Positions 1 through 8,800 of a stretch of DNA of 64,000 nt are shown here, one piece after another; the first letter of the stretch is position 1, and every line of letters starts with the position of its first letter. The translations under genes and the position numbers were made by a program. This DNA is from Paenibacillus puerhi (GTDB lineage Bacteria > Bacillota > Bacilli > Paenibacillales > NBRC-103111), in the NCBI RefSeq assembly GCF_009846885.1, contig NZ_WUWM01000009.1, forward strand, positions 162,396 to 226,395. The letters are read 5' to 3'. The notes under the pieces were generated by a model. The model ran no database searches. It was not told where the DNA came from and saw only the letters and a list, made by a program, of their open reading frames with translations.

Positions 1-2
1 TG

Positions 3-425
3 AGCTTCGCCAATGATTCGTTCGACGTCGTAATCGCGTGCGCCGTTCTGCATTTCGCAGAGCATGACGAGCATTTCAGACAAATGATCACCGAGCTTTG
101 GCGGGTGCTGAAACCGGGCGGACTGCTGTTTGTCCGTATGGCTTCCTCCATCGGCATCGAGAGCAGGATTATTCCGCTCGGCAACCGCCGGTATGCGCTG
201 CCGGACGGCAGCGAGCGGTACTTGGCCGACCAGGAGTTTTTGCACAAGTGGACGGACAAGCTGCACGGGTTATTTCTGGAGCCCATCAAAACCGTTCAGG
301 TGGAGCAGTTGCGTTCGATGACGACCTGGTGTGTGAAGAAGCCTCATATCTTATTCTTCGATCCCATCGAAGAAAGCGCCGTCGAGTACGAAGAACAGGT
401 ACAAGAGGAGAGAGAAGAAGGATGA
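3..425 (+). CDS. SAM-dependent methyltransferase, class I (C-terminal part, cut by window edge)
   Basis: The frame is open from the window edge to a TGA at 423-425, so the start lies upstream. The visible part has the late motifs of the Rossmann methyltransferase fold: SFDVVIACAVLHF (motif II/III region), then WRVLKPGGLLFVR (post-motif, strand beta5). The SAM-binding GxGxG motif must lie outside the window. The stop overlaps the ATG of the hydrolase gene (ATGA at 422-425), which implies translational coupling. The substrate cannot be told from this fragment. The domain class is fairly certain. Confidence 0.8.
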   Translation, partial: SFANDSFDVVIACAVLHFAEHDEHFRQMITELWRVLKPGGLLFVRMASSIGIESRIIPLGNRRYALPDGSERYLADQEFLHKWTDKLHGLFLEPIKTVQVEQLRSMTTWCVKKPHILFFDPIEESAVEYEEQVQEEREEG

Positions 426-1285
426 AAATCAGAGTTTCCGCGGTCCAATATCATCTGCGCACCATTGACAGCTTTGACGACTTCGCCGCCCAGGTGGAGC
501 ATTATGTCAAAACGGCTGCCGAATTCGATGCCGAATTCGTCTTGTTTCCGGAGCTGTTTACGACTCAGCTGCTGTCCATAGGCAAGCCGGATAACCGTCG
601 CGAGGGACTTCCCATTACGGCGCTGCCTGGCTTTACCGAAGCCTATGAGGAGCTGTTCAGCCGGTTAGCCCGCTCCACGGGCATGCATCTGATCGGCGGC
701 ACGCATATTGTCGAGGAAGGCGGCAGGTTGTACAACGCGGCTTACCTGTTCTACCCGGACGGAAGGATGGTTACGCAGCGGAAGCTGCATATCACGCCTT
801 CCGAAGTCAAAGCGTGGGCGATGGGCGCAGGGGATGCCTTATCGGTATTCGACACCGATAAAGGCCGGATCGCATTGTTGACCTGCTATGATATCGAGTT
901 TCCGGAAATTGTACGTATGGCGAAAGCGAGAGGCGCGGATGTCATTTTTTGTCCTTCCTGTACGGACGACCGCCACGGTTTTCATCGGGTGCGCTACACC
1001 TGCCATGCCCGGGCTATCGAAAATCAGGTGTATGTGGTCACGACGGGAACCGTTGGTTCGCTGCCCACCGTTGATTTCATGCGCGGCAACTATGGGCAGG
1101 CTGCGATCCTTACGCCCAATGACGTTCCTTTCCCGCCAGGCGGCGTGATGACGGCCGGCGAAATCAACGGCGATATGATCATCACCGGAGACCTGGACCT
1201 GGAGCTTCTCTATGAAGTGCGGGAGAAGGGATCGGTTACCACCTGGCGCGATCGCCGTACGGACCTGTATACGGACTGGAGTTAG
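422..1285 (+). CDS. Carbon-nitrogen hydrolase (nitrilase superfamily)
   Basis: This 287-residue protein is a single-domain member of the nitrilase superfamily, which hydrolyses non-peptide C-N bonds in amides or nitriles. The catalytic triad is visible: E44 in FPELFT, K121 in QRKLHIT and C155 in LLTCYDIEFPE. The open frame extends far upstream, but the ATG at 422 follows an AGAGGAGAGAGAAGAAGG purine tract, and conserved sequence begins there. It overlaps the methyltransferase stop and lies 12 bases before the GNAT gene, so the three look like one operon. In B. subtilis YhcX an acetyltransferase and this hydrolase domain are fused; here they are separate neighbours. The substrate is unknown. 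Confidence 0.9.
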   Translation: MKIRVSAVQYHLRTIDSFDDFAAQVEHYVKTAAEFDAEFVLFPELFTTQLLSIGKPDNRREGLPITALPGFTEAYEELFSRLARSTGMHLIGGTHIVEEGGRLYNAAYLFYPDGRMVTQRKLHITPSEVKAWAMGAGDALSVFDTDKGRIALLTCYDIEFPEIVRMAKARGADVIFCPSCTDDRHGFHRVRYTCHARAIENQVYVVTTGTVGSLPTVDFMRGNYGQAAILTPNDVPFPPGGVMTAGEINGDMIITGDLDLELLYEVREKGSVTTWRDRRTDLYTDWS

Positions 1286-1297
1286 GAAGGAGGCGCG

Positions 1298-1966
1298 ATG
1301 ACCATGTACCGGAAGGAGCTCTTCGTATTTGATGGAGACCGGCCGCTGAAAGCAGTGATCCGTCCTTATACCGAGGCGGATTTTGAGGCGTTGATCCAGA
1401 TTCAACGGGAGAGCTTTCCTCCGCCATTTCCCGAAGAGCTGTGGTGGACAAAGGAACAGCTAGGCAACCACGTGAGGCTTTTCCCCGAGGGGGCGCTATG
1501 CGTGGAGGCGGATGGAGAAATTGTCGCTTCGATGACCGGGCTTCTCGTGGATTACGATCCTGGAGATCCGGATCATACGTGGGCGGAGATCACGGATTCC
1601 GGCTATATAACGACGCATCGTCCCGATGGCAATACCCTATATGTTGTCGATATCGGCGCCCGACCGTCCTATCGCAAGCTCGGCCTCGGGAAATGGCTGA
1701 TGCTTTCGATGTATGAGGTTGTGGTCCGGTTGCAGCTGAAGCGGCTGCTCGGCGGTGGCCGAATCCCCGGCTATGGCCGGGTAGCGGACGAAATGTCGCC
1801 TGAAGCTTATGTGGAGGCGGTACTCCGGGGAACGCGCCGGGATCCGGTCATGACTTTCCTGCTCAAATGCGGCAGAACGCCGGTCAAGCTGGTCGCGGAT
1901 TATTTGGAGGATGAAGAGTCGCGAAATTATGCGATGCTGATGGAATGGAAAAATCCTTTTCATTAA
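1298..1966 (+). CDS. GNAT family N-acetyltransferase
   Basis: A 222-residue protein with the acetyl-CoA binding core of GNAT enzymes. Motif A is at about 116-135 (VVDIGARPSYRKLGLG, a variant of the R/Q-x-x-G-x-G/A loop), preceded by a beta-rich N half. A strong GGAAGGAGG site precedes the ATG at 1298; a second ATG at 1304 is also possible. It is last in the methyltransferase-hydrolase-GNAT run and is followed by a terminator hairpin. By analogy with YhcX fusions it may act on the same amine or amide substrate as the neighbouring hydrolase; that is inference. Confidence 0.85.
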   Translation: MTMYRKELFVFDGDRPLKAVIRPYTEADFEALIQIQRESFPPPFPEELWWTKEQLGNHVRLFPEGALCVEADGEIVASMTGLLVDYDPGDPDHTWAEITDSGYITTHRPDGNTLYVVDIGARPSYRKLGLGKWLMLSMYEVVVRLQLKRLLGGGRIPGYGRVADEMSPEAYVEAVLRGTRRDPVMTFLLKCGRTPVKLVADYLEDEESRNYAMLMEWKNPFH

Positions 1967-1985
1967 CAACCAAGTACATGTGGAA

Positions 1986-2018
1986 AGTCTGTAGATGCGA
2001 ATGCTCTGCAGGCTTTTT
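1986..2018 (+). terminator. Rho-independent terminator after the GNAT gene
   Basis: AGTCTGTAGA (1986-1995) pairs with TCTGCAGGCT (2005-2014), including two G-U pairs, around a 9-base loop. A T tract follows. Confidence 0.75.
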
Positions 2019-2071
2019 ATTTGACTTCAACAAAAATAAGCTTCGACATGTAAACTTAATATACATTTTTA

Positions 2072-2100
2072 TTGACTATGTATGTTATGGGGACGATAAT
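2072..2100 (+). promoter_or_regulatory. Sigma-A promoter of the MFS efflux gene
   Basis: TTGACT (2072-2077), a 17-base spacer and GATAAT (2095-2100) form a near-consensus sigma-A promoter about 60 bases before the gene start. It lies inside a dyad (2077-2116) that may be an operator. Confidence 0.75.
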
Positions 2101-2116
2101 GAGACGTACATACATA
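2077..2116. promoter_or_regulatory. Candidate operator dyad overlapping the MFS promoter
   Basis: TATGTATGT (2077-2085) and its exact reverse complement ACATACATA (2108-2116) are 22 bases apart. They sit at the edge of the -35 box and just beyond the -10 box. The layout suits a repressor operator or a 5'-leader hairpin. No regulator gene is adjacent. Confidence 0.5.
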
Positions 2117-2162
2117 ACCGCGCTTCGAATATGGAGGGCGGAATAGAAAGAAGGAATGTACG

Positions 2163-3548
2163 ATGACCGCCATACCGCAAGCTCAGCAAAGCCAGTCCGG
2201 AGAGAAGCTGCTTCGCGTCCTTGTTTTTACTTTGATTTTGTCGGTGATGAATGCCTCTATGTTCACCGTCGTCCTGCCGGAGATCAGCAGGCAATTCCAG
2301 CTGTCGGCCTCGCAGGTGAGCTGGATTATCACGAGCTATATGATCGTTTACGCCATAGGATCGATGACCTTCGGCAAGCTGGCGGATAAATACCGTTTGA
2401 AGGACCTGATTACCATCGGGCTGATCTTCTTTGCCTTGGGCTCGATCGTCGGACTTGCGGCTACCCAGTTCTGGATGATTATCGCCGGGCGGGTTCTGCA
2501 AGCAGCCGGCGCTTCCGTCATTCCGGCCACGGCGATGATCATACCGATCCGTTACTTCGCCCCGGAGCAGCGCGGCCGGGCACTGGGGACGACGGCGATC
2601 GGCTTGTCTCTCGGAGCCGCACTGGGTCCTATCGTGTCGGGGTTTGTGACCAGCTTTGCCAGCTGGCGTCTGTTATTTGCCTTGTCTATACTGGCGCTGC
2701 TCACGCTGCCGTTCTACCGCAAATATCTGGATGACGAACGGGGGCAAGCCGGCCGAATTGATTTTATCGGGGGCATGCTGCTGGCGTTGGCTGTAGCGGC
2801 GCTTCTGCTGGCCATTACGCTTGCAGCCTGGCTTCTGCTGGCAGCCGGCATCGTGCTCTTGGTTCTGTTCGTCGTGCGCATCCGGACGACCGCTGAGCCA
2901 TTCGTTCAGCCGTCGCTGTTTCGAAACAAAGCCTATGTCTCTGGCCTTCTGATCGCCTTCCTGGCGACCAGCTTCAGCTTTGGCATCGCCTTTACCATTC
3001 CCCAACTGCTGGCAACGATCAATCATGTCAGTCCGGCTGTCATCGGCTTTCTGATGTTTCCGGCGGCGATTTCCTCGGCCTTGCTGGGTCGAAAAGGCGG
3101 AAAGCTGGCTGATGAGCGGGGGAATTCCTATCTGGTGTACACCGCATCGTCGCTGCTGCTGCTTTGTTTTCTTAGCCTTTCTACGGTTGCGGGACTGTCC
3201 CCCTACTTGGTTGCCTTATTTCTAATCTTTGGGTTTGTCGGGCAAACCTTCATGCAGATTGCGATGTCGAATACGGTATCCCGCACGCTTGCTAAAGATC
3301 AGACCGGAATCGGCATGGGGTTGTTCTCCATGTTGAACTTCATCGCCGGCGCGTCCGCTACAGCCGTGCTCGGCAAAATCCTGGACCTTAAAGGAGCATC
3401 GATCCGCTTTAATCCGTTCGTTGACGGACGAGAAGGCATCCTGTTCAGCAATATATTTCTGGTGCTAGCTCTGCTGCTGGCGTTGGTTATCTTGCTTTAC
3501 GCGCTGCTTTTCGGCAAGAAGAAGCTGGTGGCTCAGAAGGCGGGATAG
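2163..3548 (+). CDS. MFS drug-efflux transporter, 14-TM DHA2/TetA(L)-like
   Basis: A 461-residue membrane protein with many hydrophobic segments. The N half carries the MFS motif A loop as GKLADKYRLKDL and a motif C-like GAALGPIVSGF, typical of drug:H+ antiporters. The length and the central hydrophobic pair fit the 14-helix TetA(L)/QacA group. A GAAAGAAGGAATGTACG region precedes the ATG. It stands alone behind its own promoter, with a dyad over that promoter suggesting inducible expression. Which drug it exports cannot be read from sequence. Confidence 0.85.
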   Translation: MTAIPQAQQSQSGEKLLRVLVFTLILSVMNASMFTVVLPEISRQFQLSASQVSWIITSYMIVYAIGSMTFGKLADKYRLKDLITIGLIFFALGSIVGLAATQFWMIIAGRVLQAAGASVIPATAMIIPIRYFAPEQRGRALGTTAIGLSLGAALGPIVSGFVTSFASWRLLFALSILALLTLPFYRKYLDDERGQAGRIDFIGGMLLALAVAALLLAITLAAWLLLAAGIVLLVLFVVRIRTTAEPFVQPSLFRNKAYVSGLLIAFLATSFSFGIAFTIPQLLATINHVSPAVIGFLMFPAAISSALLGRKGGKLADERGNSYLVYTASSLLLLCFLSLSTVAGLSPYLVALFLIFGFVGQTFMQIAMSNTVSRTLAKDQTGIGMGLFSMLNFIAGASATAVLGKILDLKGASIRFNPFVDGREGILFSNIFLVLALLLALVILLYALLFGKKKLVAQKAG

Positions 3549-3668
3549 CTGGAAGCTCCCGAGGAGAAGGCGTCGTCGAAGGTGTCCGCGAAGCGTATCG
3601 TTTAAATGTCCTTCATCTCGGCAACACTGGACCTTGAGTGTCATGCTGCTGATGAAGGAGGGTCGAAC

Positions 3669-4301
3669 ATGAAAACTAGTACATTGCGCAAGCTCGGAGC
3701 GATGGGGTTGGCCTTGTTCCTCACGGCCGGCTGCGAGAGCGCAAAGCTTCCATGGATGGGTGCGGATGCTCAGCCCAAGCGGGGGCATGAATCTCGTCAA
3801 GTCGAAGGAAGCACGGCTGTGATGGCTGCGGAAAACCCGGAGGGAGCCCTGCAAGTCCGGCTGCTGGGGACGAAGGGGGAGGCTCTCGGCCAGGTGCTCC
3901 TGACCCAAGAATCCGCTGGAGTAAGACTGCTGGGAGAAGTTCAAGGGCTCACGGCCGGCGAGCATGGATTTCATATCCATGAACAAGGAGCCTGCGTAGC
4001 GCCGGATTTTACATCGGCGGGGGGCCATTTTAACCCGGACGGGCATGACCATGGAGCGGAAAGCGCGGGTGGGGCGCATGCCGGCGATCTGCCCAATCTG
4101 GTCGCGGACAAGCAGGGGAAGGCTCGCATCGAGGTAGTAGCTAAGGCAGTTACTCTGGAACGGGGTAAACCAAATTCCTTGCTGAAGGAAGGCGGGACTT
4201 CGCTGGTCATCCATGAGAAGCCCGATGATTACAAGTCGGCGCCGGCCGGCAATGCGGGAGCACGTATCGGTTGCGGCGTAATCCAGAACAAATCCGAATA
4301 A
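3669..4301 (+). CDS. Cu/Zn superoxide dismutase lipoprotein
   Basis: A 210-residue secreted lipoprotein: signal peptide with lipobox LTAG-C (C22), then a short linker and an SOD_Cu domain. It should dismutate superoxide outside the membrane. Metal ligands are visible as H102 and H104 (GFHIHEQG), H120 (SAGGHFNP), H137 and D140 (HAGDLPN) and H182 (LVIHEKPDDY). The structural disulfide is likely C109-C202. The ATG at 3669 is chosen because GAAGGAGGG precedes it and the signal peptide starts there, although the frame is open further upstream. A 21-bp hairpin ends the unit. Similar to B. subtilis YojM, which is reported to lack full activity, so activity here is unproven. Confidence 0.9.
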   Translation: MKTSTLRKLGAMGLALFLTAGCESAKLPWMGADAQPKRGHESRQVEGSTAVMAAENPEGALQVRLLGTKGEALGQVLLTQESAGVRLLGEVQGLTAGEHGFHIHEQGACVAPDFTSAGGHFNPDGHDHGAESAGGAHAGDLPNLVADKQGKARIEVVAKAVTLERGKPNSLLKEGGTSLVIHEKPDDYKSAPAGNAGARIGCGVIQNKSE

Positions 4302-4325
4302 GTCCGCCGGTTTCCGCAATACCAG

Positions 4326-4384
4326 GAAGCCCAAGAAGCACGCCTATCGTCCCGTTCGGGATGTAGGCGTGCTTCTTGGGCTTC
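4326..4384. terminator. Bidirectional terminator, 21-bp perfect stem
   Basis: Positions 4326-4346 pair perfectly with 4364-4384. The hairpin sits between the converging SOD gene and the glycosyltransferase gene. Neither side has a long T run. Confidence 0.75.
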
Positions 4385-4392
4385 AATAAGTG

Positions 4393-5859
4393 CTACTTCT
4401 TGTCGTAAAGAAGATTTAGTACGGTTCTTTGTTCGTCAATAAGTCGCTGCGGCTTCTGCAGCTGGTCCGCATACGGATATTGCTCGGCCAAATGACGGTA
4501 CATACGGGCCGCATCTCCGAAGCGTCCGACGGCTCGCGCGATATCGGCGAGGGAAGCATCCGCCTTCCATCGTCCGATTTCGTAATCCGGGGTCACGGTT
4601 CCCCGGTAGGTGGAGAATCCGAGCTTGGCCTGCGAGAGGCTCGATTCCGCTTCCCGATAGAGCGCATAGCCTTGCTTCAGCTTGGCCATCGCCCGGTAGA
4701 ACAGCGCGTCCGGAAAGTCGGGATGTAGGGCCAGCGCCTTCTCGCAGTTTTCTTCAACGGCGATCCAATCCGCTTCAGCGGCGTTGATCTTCGCAGTCAG
4801 CATATAGACGTCGAGCAGACGGGCGAACGACGGTACGTGCCTGGCAGCGGCTTCCGCCATCGACAGGCTCGCTTTCGCCTGCTCGGGAAGATCGGCCGCC
4901 AGCGATTCCCGGGCATGGTACAGCCACCAGCCAGGGTTCTCCGGCTGCTCCTGCGTCATCATATCCAGCAGCGTCAGATTGCGGGTGACTTTGTTTTTAG
5001 CCGCGACCACAGCTGGCTCATAGCCGTCATGCTGCACCCGGATCCGGACAGGCTGTCGATAGGCAGCGAAGTTGAAAGCATCCCCGTCAACAGGACCGAT
5101 CTGTTCATGCACCCTTCCATGATACTGTAATCCGCGGCGCAGCGGGAATAATCGGGCCTGCGAAAATTCATGCCTAACCGCTCCCTGTATCTGATTCATC
5201 TGCCAGATGTTCAGAATCGGCGTATAGGGGATGTCATCGAACAAACCGGCGGCCTCACGAACAACGTCCCTATCCTCTTCATACAAATATTCGTCCGCAT
5301 CGATCCAAAGCACCCAGTCTGCCTGCATGTGACGCATCCCTTCGTTGCGGAGCTCGGCAAAGCTGTTGTGCCAGGGGACGAGGATCGTCTTGACCTCCGG
5401 AAAGTCTGCCGCGATAGACAGCGTCCGGTCGGTCGACCCGCTGTCGACTAGGATGATCTCATCGGCAGCTCCGCGAACACTGGCGAGGCATCTGGCGATC
5501 GTGCGCTCCTCGTCTCTTGCGATGATCCCGATCGCCAGAGAAACAGGCTTGGTTCGAAGCAGGAGCTCGATATCCTCGCGACGGGGGCCTGGCGGGGCAT
5601 GCTCGAGATGACGATGCACATGGGCGACCCAATCCGCTTGCGGGTCCAGCAGCCAGGCTCGGCCGAAGGCGCGCTTGGCTGCGGAGCCGAAGCCCTGATG
5701 GAGCAGAGCTTCGGCCAGCAAGGTCCAGCTCTGCGGAGCAAGAGGCTGCTGGCGGATGGAGAGTGTGGCCTCACGTTCCGCATCGGCATAGCGCTGCTGC
5801 TTCAGGTGATCGATGATGCCGGTATAATCGATTCCAGCCATGCTTGGGTTACTTGTCAT
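4393..5859 (-). CDS. TPR-containing family 2 glycosyltransferase
   Basis: A 488-residue cytoplasmic protein. Residues about 10-85 form two TPR-like helices pairs, 105-330 a GT-A glycosyltransferase 2 domain (IIARDEERTI; VDSGSTDRT at 138-146; the metal-binding DAD at 187-189), and 330-480 more TPR-like repeats. This layout is common in Bacillales enzymes that glycosylate proteins or build surface glycans. It starts only 9 bases after the stop of the giant repeat protein, so the two are almost surely cotranscribed. The simplest reading is that it modifies that surface protein; this is inference. A later ATG at 5841 is possible, but no better ribosome site supports it. Confidence 0.88.
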   Translation of the reverse strand: MTSNPSMAGIDYTGIIDHLKQQRYADAEREATLSIRQQPLAPQSWTLLAEALLHQGFGSAAKRAFGRAWLLDPQADWVAHVHRHLEHAPPGPRREDIELLLRTKPVSLAIGIIARDEERTIARCLASVRGAADEIILVDSGSTDRTLSIAADFPEVKTILVPWHNSFAELRNEGMRHMQADWVLWIDADEYLYEEDRDVVREAAGLFDDIPYTPILNIWQMNQIQGAVRHEFSQARLFPLRRGLQYHGRVHEQIGPVDGDAFNFAAYRQPVRIRVQHDGYEPAVVAAKNKVTRNLTLLDMMTQEQPENPGWWLYHARESLAADLPEQAKASLSMAEAAARHVPSFARLLDVYMLTAKINAAEADWIAVEENCEKALALHPDFPDALFYRAMAKLKQGYALYREAESSLSQAKLGFSTYRGTVTPDYEIGRWKADASLADIARAVGRFGDAARMYRHLAEQYPYADQLQKPQRLIDEQRTVLNLLYDKK

Positions 5860-5868
5860 ATCGCGTAA

Positions 5869-8800
5869 TCAATTCCTATTCCGGTCGGGATCGAAAACCA
5901 CTTCATATATCGTCCCTTCGATGGAGCGAATAAGGAAGGTAGTCGGCGTAGGCTCATCCGGCATACTAAAGTAAATGCGGAACCGATCAGGATCGTCCGC
6001 TTCAATTGAAACAGTGGGAGCGTAGTCTGGATTGGTAGATTGGATCCCCTCCAAGTCCACGGTCTCGCCGGATAAGTAAAAGGGATTGTACACAAAGTAG
6101 GGACCATCCAGCCCGGATTGATAGACGTTCACGTCAAATTGATCGATAAAGCCGCTTTCCCCATCGGAGGTCGAGGCGATAAGTGTTATGGTATAGGGTC
6201 CAGTGTACATGCCGCTCTCCAGAACCATATCCTGACCGTCTGGAGATAAGGAGACGAATAGTTCCTCGCCATGGCTGCTAAACGCTTTGAACGAATAAGC
6301 TTCGGATAGCCCGTACATGTTCTTTAGATTTTTCAAGGTCAGCTTGCTTAGGGTGCCCACAGATCGATCCGGCAGCAGCTTTTGCGGCGCTTGGATCGGC
6401 TTTGCGATCTGGACGAGCTGCGAGGTCGAATTTCCGTGAATATCGGTAGCCAGGAAGCTGACGCTTCCGGAGGTTCCGTCTGCCGCTTCTTGATCGAAGC
6501 CCAGCTGTCCCGGTTGGTCAGGCGTAACGTTCAGCCAAGTCCCCCCTGACGAGATAACTTCGGAAAGCACGGTGAAATTATCCTCTTCGGGATCCGCGAA
6601 CAGGTTCTGAGGATCGAGATTCCCAATGCCCGGGTACAGCTCGAAGCTCGAGGGCAGGAGCGATACGGGACCTTGATTCAGCTGAAAGAGATACGTCGTC
6701 TCGGCATAGCCATACCTATTCTCTGCCCGGACCCGGACCGGTATATTAGATGGTTCCTCTGTAACGTCAGCGTCCTTTGTCAGGATCAGATAGCGATGAA
6801 TCCCCTGATCATCATAAACAAATTCCGCATGGTAACCAGGCAGAGGGGACTCATCTTCAACGAAGAGATAAAGCTCATTGGAGTAATGGTCCAAGAAATT
6901 GCCGCTAACCTGAATACGTGCGACTTCGCCGGCTTGCTGGTCCTTCAGATAGCTGACCCTGACCTCGGAATCCAGAGCCACAGGAAGATAGAAGATATCC
7001 CCCCACAGAGTGAAATCAAAGATGCCGCCTTTCCCGTCTCTGGCCCTTAAGCGAAGACTGAGGCTCGTATACGGTTCTTCGGTATTAAGCCGCCCCGTAA
7101 ATTTCAGCGTATGGCCAACGATCTCTACGCTGTCGAACTCGGCGATATCCGATAGATCCAGATCCAGCTCATAGCTAAGCTCATCCCCGTCATTATCCGT
7201 GACAAGCGTGCTCAGATCCAGGTCGGCGATGGTGCCCGTTAGCGCAATATGGATGGGCTGCATGTTCTCCTGTGCATACTCGCCTGTGAAACGAGGGGCA
7301 TGATTGGCCTTCACCTGGTAGACTAGCAAGGCTTCTTCCCCTAGATCATCCGCTGCCGCAATCGTAAATTCAGCGACCTCGTCAAGGCTCTCCGGCATGC
7401 CCGTAACGTTCAGCCTGATGCCATCGCCCTCATCAAGAAGCTGGCCCGTCAAGCCGTTCGCCATCGCCTGATCAGCCGGCTCTCCATTCTCCATCAGACT
7501 GAAGGATAACGGATCGTTATTCGGATCCGCAAACAGGGTAGAGAGAGGCTTGCTGAAGAAGCTGATCTCTTGGGCCCCATCCACTTGGTAGTAGCCGGTC
7601 ACGAGCGGATCGGCTGCTATCGGAGCATAGTTGATCGCTTGAAGTTCAACGAATGCAGTGGCCGACAAAGCCGAGAGGCCATCGTTTCTCAGCTCGGTGG
7701 CGGTGACTAGGAAGCTGGCATCGGATTGGACCTGACCGGAGAACATCAGCGTAGTTCCCGAAATCATCGCCGATACTTGGCCGGCATCCAATGGTTCTAC
7801 GCTATACGTTAACTCATCCTCGTCAGGGTCCGTGAACATATCCTCAAGATTAAGGGAGGCGGCCCCCATATTCCTGCCGACAGCCATGGTTACCGATTCA
7901 CCGACCGGCGGACGGTTCCCAAGCTCAATCGTATAAGTGACGGTTCTTGTGCCGCCCATCGGATCGGTGCCCGTTACCTCGAACCATGCCGTATCGGTCT
8001 GCTGCCCAGAGAAGGTAAGCATGCCGCCTTCTTCGATAGAGGCTGTCAGGCCGCCGCTGAAGGGTGAGGTGAGGGTGAACTCCAGCTCGTCATCCCTATC
8101 AGGATCGCTGAAATTTTCGGTCAGCTGAATAGGGGCAGGCGTTGCGTTCCACTGTCCGGTGTACGATCGGTGTTCGGCTGTAGGCGGATTATTGACCGGC
8201 ACCATCACATAGCTGGCGCTGGTCGACTCGCCCGAATCGTCTTGAGCCGTAACGGTAAAGGTTGCTTGCTCTAGCGGAACGCCGGAGAGAGTTAACACGT
8301 CGTTGTCCAGGCTGGCCGTCAGACCTCCGCTGTACAGAGGGAATACGGAGAACAACAAGGGATCTCCGTCCGGATCATGGAAATTATCCGTTAGATTCAT
8401 AGGCGGAGCCTGATTGTGCACCTCGAATTCCAGCAAGGATGCAGCGGCGACGGGCGCCTGATTGATCGCGATAAACGAGAAGATTTCCTCAGCGTACAAG
8501 CCTTGGGTATCGTAAGCTCGTACCGTGTATTCAGTCGATCGGGCAAGCGTGCCGGTAAAGATCAGCTTGCCATTGGCGACTTCGGCCGTAATTCCGCTGA
8601 TCGGCTGTGTTTCCCCCGGGAACAATTCGTAGGTCAGGACATCGCCATCCGGGTCTGAGAAATAATCGCTAAGCGTTAAGGAGTCAAGCGTAGAATGCTT
8701 GGCTGCTTCTATCGTGAAGGGAGCCCCCACTGGCGCGCTGTTAGGCAGGGTGATCGTAAAGGTCACCGTGGTTGAACCGCCCATCAGATCCGTACCGGTA

